Positions 36,220-45,550 are shown, counted from the stretch's first letter. The stretch: DNA of 64,000 nucleotides from Actinomycetota bacterium (GCA_030840805.1 JAVEDU010000055.1:62001-126000); one strand, 5' to 3'. Translations and numbers: made by a program. Notes: generated from the sequence alone by a model not told the origin.

Positions 36220-38442
36220 GTGGAAGACCTCAACGCGGCAACCCCCTCCACGGCCCGGGATCCGGGCCGGCGCCGGTTCCTCACCCTGCTCGTCGCCGCG
36301 CCGACCCTGACGCTCGCGACCCGGCTGATCGGCTCGGAGCCGGTGGCGGAGGCGGCGATGCGCGCACCCGCCCTGGCGGACGTCGCGGACCTGGGCGACG
36401 TGCTGATCCTCGCCGGGAAGCCGACCTCGCACCTGCTGGTGCTGGAGCTGCGGGAGGACGGCACCGTCCGGTTCCAGCTCCCCCGCGCCGAGGTCGGCCA
36501 GGGCATCACCACCGCGATAGCGATGCTGGTCGCCGAGGAGCTCGACGTCCCACTGGGCAAGGTCGAGGTCCACCTCGACGACGCCCGCTCCGAGCTGATG
36601 ATGAACCAGCTCACCGGCGGTTCCAACACGATCCGCTCGATGTACGAGCCGGTACGCGCGACCGCCGCCGCCGCCCGCGGCCGGCTGCTCGCCGCGGCGG
36701 CGATCGCGCTGGGCCTGCCGGTGGACCGGCTGTCCACCCGCGACGGTGCGGTGGTCGCCCCGGACGGGCGCAGCGCGACATACGCGTCGCTGGCGCGCCC
36801 GGCCGCGGACCGGGCGCTCCGCGCCGCGACCGTGGCACCGAAGAAGGAGTCGACGCACACGCTGGTCGGCACCCCGACCTCGCGGGTCGACGCCCGCGCG
36901 ATGGTCACCGGCACGCTGAAGTACACGCTGGACCTCGAGGTCCCCGGTGCGATGCCGACGGTGCTGCGGCGACCGCCGACGATCAACGGCTCGGTGCGGT
37001 CGGTGGACGACTCGGCGGCACGGCGGATGCCGGGCGTGCTCGGGATCGCGGTCATCCCCACCGGGGTCGCCGTGGTGGCCGAGACGTTCGGTCAGGCGCT
37101 CGACGCCCGGGACGCCCTGAAGGTCGTCTGGAACGACGGCACGATCGACGGCCTGTCCGATGCCGACATCCAGAAGAAACTGCGGGCGGCAGCGCTGCCG
37201 TTCGCGGTGCCCCCGGTGCTGACCCAGCACGTGGACGCCGAGTTCGACTTCGCCTTCGCGAGCCACGCGCCGATGGAGACGAACTCGGCGGTCGCCGACG
37301 TCCGCGAGGACCGCGCCGAGATCTGGGCCGGCCTGAAGTCGCCGGTCGTCGCGAAGCAGACCATCGCCGGCCAGCTGGGCCTGCCGGAGAGCAAGGTGAC
37401 GGTCCACGTCACCCAGGGCGGCGGGTCGTTCGGGCGCCGGCTGTTCTTCGACGCGGCGCTGGAGGCGGCGCAGGTCTCCCAGAAGCTGGGCCGGCCGGTC
37501 AAGCTCATGTGGACCCGCGTGGACGACATGCGGCACGGCCGGGCCCGCCCGGCCACGCACCACAAGCTCCGCGCGACGCTCGGTCTCGGGAAGGTGCTGA
37601 CGTACGAGCACCGCGTCGCCGCCGTGGAGACGGACTTCCGGCACGGGCTCGGCGAGATCCTCACCGCGATGGGGTCCCAGCTGCCGGTGGGCGGCAACCT
37701 GAGCTTCGCCCAGACGGTGTTCCACACGACCGTCAAGGTGCCGTACGACTTCGGCGTCGTCACCGAGCTCCTCAGCGAGATCCCGCTCCAGATGCACACC
37801 GGGAGCTGGCGGTCGGTGTACTCGGCGAACACCCGCGGCGCCGAGGAGATCCTCGTCGACGAGATCGCAGAGAAGCTCGGCAAGGACCCGGTGGCGTTCC
37901 GCCGGAGCCTGCTGTCCTCCGCCCGTCAGCGGGCCGTCCTGGACAAGGTCGCGTCGGCGGGGCGCTGGGGTCGCGCGATGCCGAGGGGCTTCGCGCAGGG
38001 CGTCGGCTTCCACGAGGAGTACAAGTCCTGCACCGCCTGCCTGGTGGAGATCGATGCCCGCGACCCGAGGTCGCCGCGGGTCGTCAAGGCCGTCATCGCG
38101 GCGGACGTCGGCCGGCCGATCAACCCGCGCGGCCTGGAGTCCCAGCTGCTCGGCGGCCTGACCGACGCCCTCTCCACCACGCTCCGCGCCGGGCTGCACA
38201 TCCGGGACGGGCTCCCGCTGGAGGGCAGCTACTCCCAGTTCCACTACGCGCGGCAGAAGGACACTCCCCGCGACGTGGAGATCTTCGTGATGCCCGCGAA
38301 CGGCGAGCCGGGTGGCGCCGGCGAGCTGGGCGTCCCGGCCGCGGTCGGCGCCGTCGCCAACGCCTACGCCCGGGCGACCGGGATCAGGCCCCGCAGCTTC
38401 CCGATCAACTTCCCCGTCGACTTCACCCCGTTCCCCCGCTAG
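36220..38442 (+). CDS. iorB: Tat-exported molybdenum hydroxylase large subunit (isoquinoline 1-oxidoreductase beta-like)
   Basis: 740 residues, xanthine-oxidase-family catalytic subunit. A twin-arginine signal sits at residues 17-40 (GRRRFLTLLVAAPTLTLA), so the enzyme is folded with cofactor and exported. VGQGITTAIAMLVAEELDV, NQLTGGSNTIRSMYEPVR, THVTQGGGSFGRRLFFDAALEAA-like text, and the C-terminal NGEPGGAGELGVPAAVGAVANA (GGxGE, active-site Glu) mark the isoquinoline/nicotinate dehydrogenase or aldehyde dehydrogenase branch. GTG at 36220 is chosen because upstream frame sequence is not protein-like and GGAG precedes it. The gap 36036-36219 is AT-richer and should hold both divergent promoters. 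The substrate cannot be told. Confidence 0.92.
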   Translation: MEDLNAATPSTARDPGRRRFLTLLVAAPTLTLATRLIGSEPVAEAAMRAPALADVADLGDVLILAGKPTSHLLVLELREDGTVRFQLPRAEVGQGITTAIAMLVAEELDVPLGKVEVHLDDARSELMMNQLTGGSNTIRSMYEPVRATAAAARGRLLAAAAIALGLPVDRLSTRDGAVVAPDGRSATYASLARPAADRALRAATVAPKKESTHTLVGTPTSRVDARAMVTGTLKYTLDLEVPGAMPTVLRRPPTINGSVRSVDDSAARRMPGVLGIAVIPTGVAVVAETFGQALDARDALKVVWNDGTIDGLSDADIQKKLRAAALPFAVPPVLTQHVDAEFDFAFASHAPMETNSAVADVREDRAEIWAGLKSPVVAKQTIAGQLGLPESKVTVHVTQGGGSFGRRLFFDAALEAAQVSQKLGRPVKLMWTRVDDMRHGRARPATHHKLRATLGLGKVLTYEHRVAAVETDFRHGLGEILTAMGSQLPVGGNLSFAQTVFHTTVKVPYDFGVVTELLSEIPLQMHTGSWRSVYSANTRGAEEILVDEIAEKLGKDPVAFRRSLLSSARQRAVLDKVASAGRWGRAMPRGFAQGVGFHEEYKSCTACLVEIDARDPRSPRVVKAVIAADVGRPINPRGLESQLLGGLTDALSTTLRAGLHIRDGLPLEGSYSQFHYARQKDTPRDVEIFVMPANGEPGGAGELGVPAAVGAVANAYARATGIRPRSFPINFPVDFTPFPR

Positions 38443-38451
38443 GAGCCAGTC

Positions 38452-38907
38452 GTGCCGAACTACACCCTGACCGTGAACGGGGAGACCCACCGGCTGAACC
38501 TGCCGGCGGACATGCCGCTGCTGTGGGTCCTGCGCGACAAGCTCGGCATCAAGGGGCCGAAGTACGGCTGCGGCATCGGTGTCTGCCACGCCTGCACCAG
38601 CCACCTGGACGGCAAGGAGATCCAGCCCTGCCAGGTCCCGGTGGCGGACGCGGCGGACCGCGAGGTCACGACGATCGAGGGACTCGCCGACGGCGACACC
38701 CTCCACCCGGTCCAGGAGGCCTGGCTGGAGGAGGACGTCGCGCAGTGCGGGTACTGCCAGCCCGGCCAGATCATGGCCGCGGTGGCCCTGCTGAAGCGAA
38801 CCTCGAACCCGACCGACGCCGACATCGACAAGATCGAGAACGTCTGCCGGTGCGGGTCCTACTTCCGGATCCGCGAGGCCATCAAGCGGGCCGCCGCAAA
38901 GATGTAG
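38452..38907 (+). CDS. iorA: [2Fe-2S] small subunit of the molybdenum hydroxylase
   Basis: 151 residues. Plant-type [2Fe-2S] motif [15 protein letters not shown]...C and the second cluster CGYCQPGQ...CRCGSYFRI, as in IorA and other xanthine-oxidase-family small subunits. It has no signal peptide of its own and is expected to be exported bound to the Tat-carrying large subunit. GTG at 38452 follows AGGAG, 9 bp after the large-subunit stop. Gene order large-then-small is opposite to Brevundimonas iorAB. There is no cytochrome subunit or FAD subunit in the window. Confidence 0.94.
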   Translation: MPNYTLTVNGETHRLNLPADMPLLWVLRDKLGIKGPKYGCGIGVCHACTSHLDGKEIQPCQVPVADAADREVTTIEGLADGDTLHPVQEAWLEEDVAQCGYCQPGQIMAAVALLKRTSNPTDADIDKIENVCRCGSYFRIREAIKRAAAKM

Positions 38908-38977
38908 GCCCAGGGTCCCGGCCTTGACCGGGCGGTCATCCTCGTAGCCAGGACGTTCCCCGCGGAGGGAGACCCTG

Positions 38978-40654
38978 GTGGCCGTCACGAGTGCACCCGC
39001 CGAGCACCGCCTCCGCCGGGACGTCAGCCGCATCGGGCTGCTGTTCATCTCGCTCGGTTCGATCATCGGGTCCGGGTGGCTGTTCGGCGCACTCACCGCC
39101 GCCACGCTCGCCGGGCCGGCCGCGCTGATCTCCTGGCTCCTCGGCGGCGCGGTGATGATCCTCCTCGCGCTGGTCCACGCCGAGCTGGGTGGGATGTTCC
39201 CGGTGGCCGGCGGCAGCGCCCGCTTCCCGCAGTACGCGTTCGGGGCCCTCGCGGGCTTCGCGGGCGGCTGGTTCGCGTTCCTCGGCGCGGTCACCACGGC
39301 GCCGATCGAGGTCGAGGCCGGCCTGCAGTACGCCACGAACTACCTGCCCGGGCTCACCCGCACGGCGGGCGCCACGCCGGTCCTCACGCCCACGGGGTAC
39401 GCGGCCGCGGCGGCGCTGATGCTGCTGTTCTCGATCGTGAACGTGCTCGGCGTCCGGTGGCTGTCCGAGACGAACAAGGCCACGGTCTGGTGGAAGATCG
39501 CGGTCCCGGTGCTCACCGTCGTGGTGCTGATGGCGGTGTCGTTCCACCCTGGCAACTTCCACGCGGGCGGCGGGTTCATGCCGTTCGGCGTCAAGGGCGT
39601 GCTGGTCGCGGTGACCGGGGGCGGCATCATCTTCGCGTACCAGGGCTTCGAGCAGGCGATCCAGGTCGGCGGGGAGACGCGCGACCCTCAGCGGAACATC
39701 CCGTTCGCCGTGATCGGCTCGATGGTGCTCGGAGTGGTGCTGTACCTGGCGCTCCAGGTCGCGTTCGTGGCGGCACTGGCTCCCGCGGACCTCGCCCAGG
39801 GGTGGGCGGCCGTGGCGTTCACCGGCACCGGCGAGGTGTTCGGCCCGTTCGCGGGGCTCGCCGCCGCGCTCGGCCTCGGCTGGCTGGCCTTCCTGCTGTA
39901 CACCGACGCGGTCATCTCGCCGGCCGGTACGGCGCTGCTGTACGTCGGGACGAGCGCGCGCCTGACCTACGCCCTCGGACGGCAGCGGCACATCCCCCGG
40001 GTGTTCGCGCGGGTGACCGGCCGCGGGACGCCACTGGTCGCGATCGGGTTCTCGTTCCTCTGCGGCATGGTGATCTTCCTGCCGTTCCCCGGCTGGCAGC
40101 AGCTCGTCGGGTTCATCACCTCCGCCACCGTGCTGGCGTACGCGAGCGCACCGCTCGCGCTCGGCGCGCTGCGGCGGCAGGTCCCGGACCGCCCGCGCCC
40201 GTACCGGCTCCCCGCCGCGGGCGTACTCGCGCCGCTGGCGTTCGTCGTCGCGAGCGAGGTGATCCTGTTCACCGGCTGGACCGTGGTGTGGAAGCTCGTC
40301 GTGGCGGTCCTGGTCGGGGTGGTGCTCCTGGCGCTCTCCCGGGCGACCACCCCGCCGACCGAACGGCCCGAGCTGAACTGGGCCGCCGGTGCCTGGCTGG
40401 CGCCGTACCTGGCGGGGCTGGCGGGGCTGTCGTACCTGGGGTCGTTCGACACGGCCGCGCCGAGCACGGTCCCGGTCCTCGGCCTCGCCGGGCCACGGAA
40501 CCTGCTGCACTCCGGCTGGGACCTCGCCGCGGTCGCCGTGCTCGCGCTGGCCGTGTACTGGCTGGCGATGCGGCTACGGCTGCCCGACGACCGGGTGCGG
40601 GAATACACCGGCAGGAGCACCGACGAGGCCTGGGACCTCGCCGGCGCCCCCTGA
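38978..40654 (+). CDS. APC-family amino acid permease
   Basis: 558 residues, about 12 to 14 hydrophobic segments. GLLFISLGSIIGSGWLFGALTAATLAGPAALISWLLGG is the classic first helix of APC proteins, with the GSGW substrate-site motif, and FAYQGFEQAIQVGGETRDPQRNIPFAV marks helix 6 to loop 6. It is longer than the APC permease at 31251 and belongs to a different branch. GTG at 38978 follows GGAGGG. It lies 70 bp after the hydroxylase small subunit, so it might import that enzyme's product or be independent. Confidence 0.92.
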   Translation: MAVTSAPAEHRLRRDVSRIGLLFISLGSIIGSGWLFGALTAATLAGPAALISWLLGGAVMILLALVHAELGGMFPVAGGSARFPQYAFGALAGFAGGWFAFLGAVTTAPIEVEAGLQYATNYLPGLTRTAGATPVLTPTGYAAAAALMLLFSIVNVLGVRWLSETNKATVWWKIAVPVLTVVVLMAVSFHPGNFHAGGGFMPFGVKGVLVAVTGGGIIFAYQGFEQAIQVGGETRDPQRNIPFAVIGSMVLGVVLYLALQVAFVAALAPADLAQGWAAVAFTGTGEVFGPFAGLAAALGLGWLAFLLYTDAVISPAGTALLYVGTSARLTYALGRQRHIPRVFARVTGRGTPLVAIGFSFLCGMVIFLPFPGWQQLVGFITSATVLAYASAPLALGALRRQVPDRPRPYRLPAAGVLAPLAFVVASEVILFTGWTVVWKLVVAVLVGVVLLALSRATTPPTERPELNWAAGAWLAPYLAGLAGLSYLGSFDTAAPSTVPVLGLAGPRNLLHSGWDLAAVAVLALAVYWLAMRLRLPDDRVREYTGRSTDEAWDLAGAP

Positions 40655-40660
40655 CCGGGC

Positions 40661-42346
40661 CTACGCGTCGATGACGACCGGGATGACGATCGGGCTGCGC
40701 CGGTAGGTGCGGTGCGCCCAGTTCGACACGGTGCGGCTGATCAGCTGCTCCAGCTGGAACGCGTCCCCGATGCCCTCGGACGCGGCCTTCGCCAGCGCCC
40801 GCTCGATCGCCGGCACCACCGCGTCGAACGTGGACTCGTCGTGGACGAACCCGCGGGCGAGGAAGTCGGGCTTCTCGGCGAGCGCGCCGGTGTCCGCGTC
40901 CACGATCGCGACGACGGTCACCACGCCCTCCTCGGCGAGCGTCCGGCGGTCCTTCAGCGACGTCTCGGTGGCGCCGCCGACGGTCTCGCCGTCCACGTAC
41001 ACGTACCCGGCGGGCACCTTGCCGGTGATCTTGGCGCGGCCGTCGACGAGGTCCACGACCACGCCGTCCTCGGCCAGCACGACCCGGTCCGGATCCACCC
41101 CGGTCCGTACGGCCAGCTCACCGTTGGCCTTCAGGTGCCGCCACTCACCGTGTACCGGCATGACGTTCGACGGCTGGACGATGTTGTAGCAGTACACGAG
41201 CTCGCCGGCGCTGGCGTGGCCCGACACGTGCACCTTGGCGTTGCCCTTGTGCACGACGTTCGCGCCCCAGCGGGTCAGCGAATTGATCACGCGGTAGATC
41301 GCGCTCTCGTTGCCCGGGATCAGCGAGCTGGCGAGCAGCACGGTGTCGCCCTCGCCGATGCGGATCATGTGGTCACGGTTCGCCATCCGGGACAGCGCCG
41401 CCATCGGCTCACCCTGCGAGCCGGTGCAGATCAGCGCGACCTTGTCGTCCGGGAGCTTCTCGAGCTTCTTGAGGTCCACGACCAGGCCCTCGGGGATGGT
41501 CAGGTACCCGAGGTCGCGGGCGGTGCCCATGTTGCGGACCATCGACCGGCCCACGAACGCCACCTTGCGCCCGTGCCGGTGGGCGGCGTTCAGTACCTGC
41601 TGGATGCGGTGGACGTGGCTCGCGAAGCTGGACACGATCACCCGCCGCGGCGCCGTGCGGAACACCTCGTCGATCGCCGGGATGAGGTCACGCTCCGACG
41701 TGGTGAAGCCGGGGACCTCGGCGTTGGTCGAGTCGGTGAGGAACAGGTCGACGCCCTCCTCACCGAGCCGCGCGAACCCGCGCAGGTCGGTGATCCGGCG
41801 GTCGAGCGGGAACTGGTCCATCTTGAAGTCGCCGGTGTGCAGCACCAGACCCGCGCGCGTCCGGATCGCCACCGCGAGGCTGTCGGGGATGGAGTGGTTC
41901 ACCGCGAGGAACTCGGTGTCGAACGCCCCGAACCGCCGCCGGTCGCCCTCGCGGACCTCGATGGTCTTCGGGGTGATCTTGTGCTCGACCAGCTTGGCCT
42001 TGATGAACGCCAGGGTCAGCTTGGAGCCGACCAGCGGGATGTCCGGCCGCTCCCGCAGCAGGTACGGCACGCCGCCGATGTGGTCCTCGTGCCCGTGGGT
42101 GAGCACGATCGCCTCGATGTCGGCGAGGCGGTCCCGGATGTACGTGAAGTCCGGGAGGATCACGTCCACCCCGGGCTGGTGCTCCTCCGGGAACAGGACG
42201 CCACAGTCGACCACCAGCAGGCTGCCGTCGTGCTCGAAGACGGTCATGTTGCGGCCGATCTCGCCCAGGCCACCCAGCGCGACGACGCGCAGGCCGTCCT
42301 CGGGGAGTGCGGGCGGCGTACCGAGGGCAGGATGCGGGTGACTCAT
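40661..42346 (-). CDS. rnj: ribonuclease J
   Basis: Metallo-beta-lactamase-fold exo/endoribonuclease for mRNA decay and rRNA maturation; 561 residues, normal. The zinc motif LTHGHEDHIGG lies near residue 80, LHTGDFKMDQ and FLTDSTNAEVPGFT follow, beta-CASP part includes CTGSQGEPMAALSRMANRDH and VHVSGHASAGE. In many actinomycetes rnj follows dapA; here the nearest DapA-like gene is 4.6 kb away and of a different subtype. ATG at 42346; divergent from the helicase gene with 58 bp between. Confidence 0.96.
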   Translation of the reverse strand: MSHPHPALGTPPALPEDGLRVVALGGLGEIGRNMTVFEHDGSLLVVDCGVLFPEEHQPGVDVILPDFTYIRDRLADIEAIVLTHGHEDHIGGVPYLLRERPDIPLVGSKLTLAFIKAKLVEHKITPKTIEVREGDRRRFGAFDTEFLAVNHSIPDSLAVAIRTRAGLVLHTGDFKMDQFPLDRRITDLRGFARLGEEGVDLFLTDSTNAEVPGFTTSERDLIPAIDEVFRTAPRRVIVSSFASHVHRIQQVLNAAHRHGRKVAFVGRSMVRNMGTARDLGYLTIPEGLVVDLKKLEKLPDDKVALICTGSQGEPMAALSRMANRDHMIRIGEGDTVLLASSLIPGNESAIYRVINSLTRWGANVVHKGNAKVHVSGHASAGELVYCYNIVQPSNVMPVHGEWRHLKANGELAVRTGVDPDRVVLAEDGVVVDLVDGRAKITGKVPAGYVYVDGETVGGATETSLKDRRTLAEEGVVTVVAIVDADTGALAEKPDFLARGFVHDESTFDAVVPAIERALAKAASEGIGDAFQLEQLISRTVSNWAHRTYRRSPIVIPVVIDA

Positions 42347-42404
42347 ACGCCACACGGTACAAGTTGGGCCCGTCGGGGCTGCCACCGGCGCGGGCTCCGA
42401 GGCC

Positions 42405-44111
42405 ATGCGGGACGATGTGCACGTGACCACGACCGACGCTGCTCCGACCGACGACGCCACGACCTTCGCCGACCTCGGCCTCCGCGAGGAACTTCTCCGC
42501 GCGCTGACCGGCCTCGGCTACGAGGAGCCCACGCCGATCCAGCGTGAGGCCATCCCCGAGCTGATGACCGGGCGGGACCTGCTGGGCCAGGCCGCGACCG
42601 GGACCGGCAAGACCGCCGCGTTCGCGCTGCCGATCCTCCAGCGGATGCCGGCGCAGGGCCGTGGCGGTGACCCGACCGCGCTGGTGCTGGTGCCGACCCG
42701 CGAGCTGTGCATCCAGGTCTCCGAGGCGCTGCACCGGTACGGCCGTGAGCTCGGTGCCCGTGTGCTCCCGATCTACGGCGGCCAGCCGATCGGCCGTCAG
42801 CTGCGCGAGCTCGAGCGCGGCGTCGATGTCGTGGTCGCCACCCCCGGCCGCGCGCTCGACCACCTCGCGCGCGGGACCCTGCGCCTGGACCAGATCGAGA
42901 TCGTGGTGCTCGACGAGGCCGACGAGATGCTCGACATGGGCTTCGCGGAGGACCTGGAGGGCATCCTCACGGCCACCCCGCCCCTGCGGCAGACCGTGCT
43001 GTTCTCCGCGACCATGCCGTCGCGCATCAACGGCATCGCCCGCAAGCACCTCCGTGAGCCGGTCCGCATCCAGATCGAGCGCGAGGTGACGGCCGCCGGC
43101 GAGGTGCCGCGCGTCCGGCAGACCGCCTACGTGGTGGCCCGGTCACACAAGGCCGCCGCGCTCGGCCGCATCCTCGACATCGAGTCGCCGACGGCAGCCA
43201 TCGTGTTCTGCCGTACCCGCGAGGAGGTCGACCAGCTCACCGAGACGCTGAACGGGCGCGGCTACCGGGCCGAGGCGCTGCACGGCGGGATGGGCCAGGA
43301 GCAGCGGGACCGGGTGATGTCCCGGCTCCGCGCCGGCACCGCCGACCTGCTCGTCGCCACCGACGTGGCCGCCCGGGGACTGGACGTCGAGCAGCTCACG
43401 CATGTCGTGAACTACGACGTGCCGTCGGCACCGGAGTCGTACGTGCACCGAATCGGGCGGGTGGGCCGGGGTGGCCGCGAGGGCGTCGCGATCACGCTGG
43501 TCGAGCCGCGGGCGCATCGGATGCTCAAGACCATCGAGCGGGTGACCAAGCAGCGCATCGCGGTGGAGAAGGTGCCCACCAGTGCGGACCTGCGGGCGCG
43601 CCGGCTGGAGCTGACCCGGGCCGCCCTGCACGAGACGCTGCTGGAGGACGACCTGGAGCACTTCCGGGTCGTGGTGGAGACGCTCACCGACGACTTCGAC
43701 ATCATGCAGGTGGCGCTCGCCGCGGTGAAGCTGGCCCACGAGGCGAGCGGCGCCGGTTCCGACGAGGACGAGATCCCGGAGGCCGCGCCGGCGCCGGTGC
43801 GCGAGGACCGCGAGCACCGCACCCCGGGCGGCAGCCGGTCCGGGCGGGACCGCAGCCGCGGCCCGTCAGGCGGGATGGCGCGGGTGTACGTCGGGGGCGG
43901 GCGCAGTGCCGGCATCCGGCCGCAGGACCTCGTCGGCGCGATCGCCAACGAGTCGACCCTGTCCGGCCGGGACGTGGGCGCCATCGAGATCGCGGACCGG
44001 TTCTCGCTGGTGGAGGTGCCGGAGGGCGCCGCGGACGAGGTGATCAACGCACTGCAGAACACCCGGATCAAGGGCCGGAAGCTGCAGGTACGCCGGGACG
44101 AGAAGAGCTAA
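42405..44111 (+). CDS. deaD: DEAD-box RNA helicase (DeaD/CsdA-like)
   Basis: 568 residues. Motifs in order: Q motif (FADLGLREELLRALTGLGYEEPTPIQ), ATGTGKT, PTRELCIQ, DEADEM, SAT, ATDVAARGLD, HRIGRVGRGG. The C-terminal part is an acidic/Gly-Arg linker and a DbpA-type RNA-binding domain (MARVYVGGGRSAGIRPQDLVGAIANESTL). Likely role: RNA unwinding in ribosome assembly, cold response and mRNA decay, fitting its place next to RNase J. ATG at 42405 is preferred; a GTG at 42423 is possible. Confidence 0.95.
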   Translation: MRDDVHVTTTDAAPTDDATTFADLGLREELLRALTGLGYEEPTPIQREAIPELMTGRDLLGQAATGTGKTAAFALPILQRMPAQGRGGDPTALVLVPTRELCIQVSEALHRYGRELGARVLPIYGGQPIGRQLRELERGVDVVVATPGRALDHLARGTLRLDQIEIVVLDEADEMLDMGFAEDLEGILTATPPLRQTVLFSATMPSRINGIARKHLREPVRIQIEREVTAAGEVPRVRQTAYVVARSHKAAALGRILDIESPTAAIVFCRTREEVDQLTETLNGRGYRAEALHGGMGQEQRDRVMSRLRAGTADLLVATDVAARGLDVEQLTHVVNYDVPSAPESYVHRIGRVGRGGREGVAITLVEPRAHRMLKTIERVTKQRIAVEKVPTSADLRARRLELTRAALHETLLEDDLEHFRVVVETLTDDFDIMQVALAAVKLAHEASGAGSDEDEIPEAAPAPVREDREHRTPGGSRSGRDRSRGPSGGMARVYVGGGRSAGIRPQDLVGAIANESTLSGRDVGAIEIADRFSLVEVPEGAADEVINALQNTRIKGRKLQVRRDEKS

Positions 44112-44437
44112 CCGGCCGAGCGGGCGACGACGTGCAGGATCGCGTTCGTGGCCCGCAGGCGCACCGTGCCGTCGGACGCCTCCGCGCGCTCGCCGTCGAC
44201 CAGCAACGCGTGGGACTCCCCGGGCGGGGCCGGCCAGAGCAGGCTCACCAGCGGCCGGTCGGCGGCATTGGCGACCGAGCGGCGGCCGGCCCGGACGATC
44301 GCGTCCGTGCCGTCCCACTCGACGGTCACCGCGCTGGCCCGGGGCCGGCCGTCCGGGTCGGTGGTGAGCAGCATCGGCACGGTGGCGTACCCCGCCGCGG
44401 TCTCGGCGAGCCGGTCCAGGTCGATCGTGACGCTCAT
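44108..44437 (-). CDS. PPOX-class (pyridoxamine 5'-phosphate oxidase-like) flavin/F420-type protein
   Basis: 109 residues of split-barrel fold: LAETAAGYATVPMLLTTDPDGRPRASAVTVEWDG and RSVANAADRPLVSLLWP resemble small PPOX-family proteins that bind FMN or F420. Shorter than most members (about 140), so cofactor binding is uncertain. ATG at 44437. Converges with the helicase gene, overlapping by 4 bp in the sequence CTAA. Reaction unknown. Confidence 0.75.
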   Translation of the reverse strand: MSVTIDLDRLAETAAGYATVPMLLTTDPDGRPRASAVTVEWDGTDAIVRAGRRSVANAADRPLVSLLWPAPPGESHALLVDGERAEASDGTVRLRATNAILHVVARSAG

Positions 44438-44643
44438 GGCTGCATGGGACCACACCGCCCACCCGTCGACCAGGGCGCGCCTCCCTCGCGCCGCGATCTC
44501 CGCGGTGGCCGGCCGCGGCCGGCGGCGTGCGCAGCCCGTGCGGCCCGTCGGCACCGGGAGGCGGGCCGCTCGGCGAGTGCCGGGTGCCAGGGGTCGAGCC
44601 GCCGCACCGCGCGGCCGTGTCCTCCGACGTCAGGCCCGGCCCG

Positions 44644-44993
44644 TCAGGCCCCACCGGACTGCACGGTGAGGTGGACCGTCTGCACCCGGATCAGCCCGTC
44701 GTCGAAGAGGAACGTGTCGACGCCGTCCTCGATCCGGTTGCCGCCGCCCGCCGCCGCCCACTCCAGGAAGAGCACGTCGCCCTCGAAGACGGTCGTCCTG
44801 AGGTCCCAGGCGGCCTGTGGGACGACGGCGAGCAGGCGGGCGAACATCTCCCGGATTCCGTCCCGGCCCCGGACCACGCCCTCGGAGGTCATGACGACGG
44901 CGTCCTCGGCGTAGTCGGAGACGATCGCGTCCAGGTCCTCGGTCCCGAGCGCCTCACCGTGATGGCGAAGACCTCTTGCGGTGAACGAGCCAT
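44644..44993 (-). pseudogene. frameshifted NTF2/SnoaL-like protein (SgcJ/EcaC type)
   Basis: A good ribosome-binding site (GGGAGGT) precedes ATG at 44993, reading MARSPQEVFA. The rest of a normal SgcJ/EcaC-like domain (HHGEALGTEDLDAIVSDYAEDAVVMTSEGVVRGRDGI, then FEGDVLFLEWAAAGGGNRIEDGVDTFLF) continues in another frame to the stop at 44644. The two parts fit if one base is missing near 44965-44966, between the codons for Phe9 and His. So this is a recent single-base frameshift or a sequencing error. If corrected it would be a protein of about 116 residues. Ligand unknown. Confidence 0.8.
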
Positions 44994-45151
44994 GGTCGAC
45001 CTCCCGCCGGAGCAGTGTCGCCCGATCATCGTCCCCGGCGGCCCGGCTGTCACGGGAAGGTGCGAGCGTTCCGGGCCGGCATCGGGCGACTGCACGGTGG
45101 ACAGCGCCGACGGACCGACCCTCGTCCGCCGCCGCTGACCGGCCGATCCCG

Positions 45152-45418
45152 TCAGCCGCGCAGTTCCGGGAACTGGTCGTCGCGCCATTCCCGCGCCAAC
45201 TCCGTGCCGGTGTCCGCGGCGTCGCGCTCACGACCCCGGAGCTCGACCCGGCGGATCTTGCCGGACATCGTCTTGGGCAGGTCGGCGAACTCCAGCCGCC
45301 GCACCCGCTGGTACGGCGCGAGGTGGTCGCGGGCGTACCGCAGGATCGCCAGGGCCGTCTCCCGGTTCGACTCCCATCCTGCGGCCAGGGTGACGTAGGC
45401 CTTGGGAACGGCCTGCCG
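45152..45418 (-). pseudogene. C-terminal remnant of an AMP-binding acyl-CoA synthetase
   Basis: The minus frame ending at TGA 45152-45154 reads VPKAYVTLAAGW, then ILRYARDHLAPYQRVRRLEF, DLPKTMSGKIRRVELRG (A10 motif with the catalytic Lys) and REWRDDQFPELRG. This is the last 85-90 residues of a typical actinomycete acyl-CoA ligase. Sequence similarity ends abruptly near 45418 with no start codon or upstream domain, so the rest of the gene has been lost. It is not a copy of the synthetase at 54491, whose C-terminus differs. Confidence 0.8.
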
Positions 45419-45420
45419 GG

Positions 45421-45511
45421 TCGGCGCGGCCCTGGAGCTGCGGAGCCTCGGCGCCGACCGGCGGGCGCCGACCTGGGCGACGCGAACCTGACCGGCGCAA
45501 CGGGCCGGTAA
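45421..45511 (+). pseudogene. possible remnant of a pentapeptide-repeat gene
   Basis: On the plus strand, one frame reads ALELRSLGAD and, after a one-base shift, another reads GADLGDANLTGATGR followed by TAA at 45509. A(D/N)LxG pentapeptides of this kind form the C-terminus of pentapeptide-repeat proteins. The segment directly abuts the truncated acyl-CoA synthetase end, suggesting a deletion or recombination scar just before the duplicated gene cassette. Short, so tentative. Confidence 0.4.
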
Positions 45512-45520
45512 CCCGGCAGG

Positions 45521-45550
45521 TTGCCATTCGGGGTGCCGTGGCCGTACTTA
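45521..45550 (+). promoter_or_regulatory. candidate promoter of copy 1: TTGCCA-N18-TACTTA
   Basis: TTGCCA at 45521-45526 and TACTTA at 45545-45550 are 18 bp apart, 57 bp before the copy 1 ATG. The second copy has TTGCCA-N18-TACTAC at nearly the same distance, and both read GGTTGCCA. The spacer sequences differ while the boxes are kept, which favours a functional promoter. A 13-bp direct repeat (CCACCGCCGAGAC at 45561 and 45579) lies between it and the gene. Confidence 0.5.

Noticed and set aside
35301-38927. Long plus-strand open frame of about 1,200 codons across the DapA-like and hydroxylase genes
   Set aside because: Out-of-frame shadow; it has no recognisable domains and Arg/Gly/Pro-rich composition, while overlapping genes have clear motifs.
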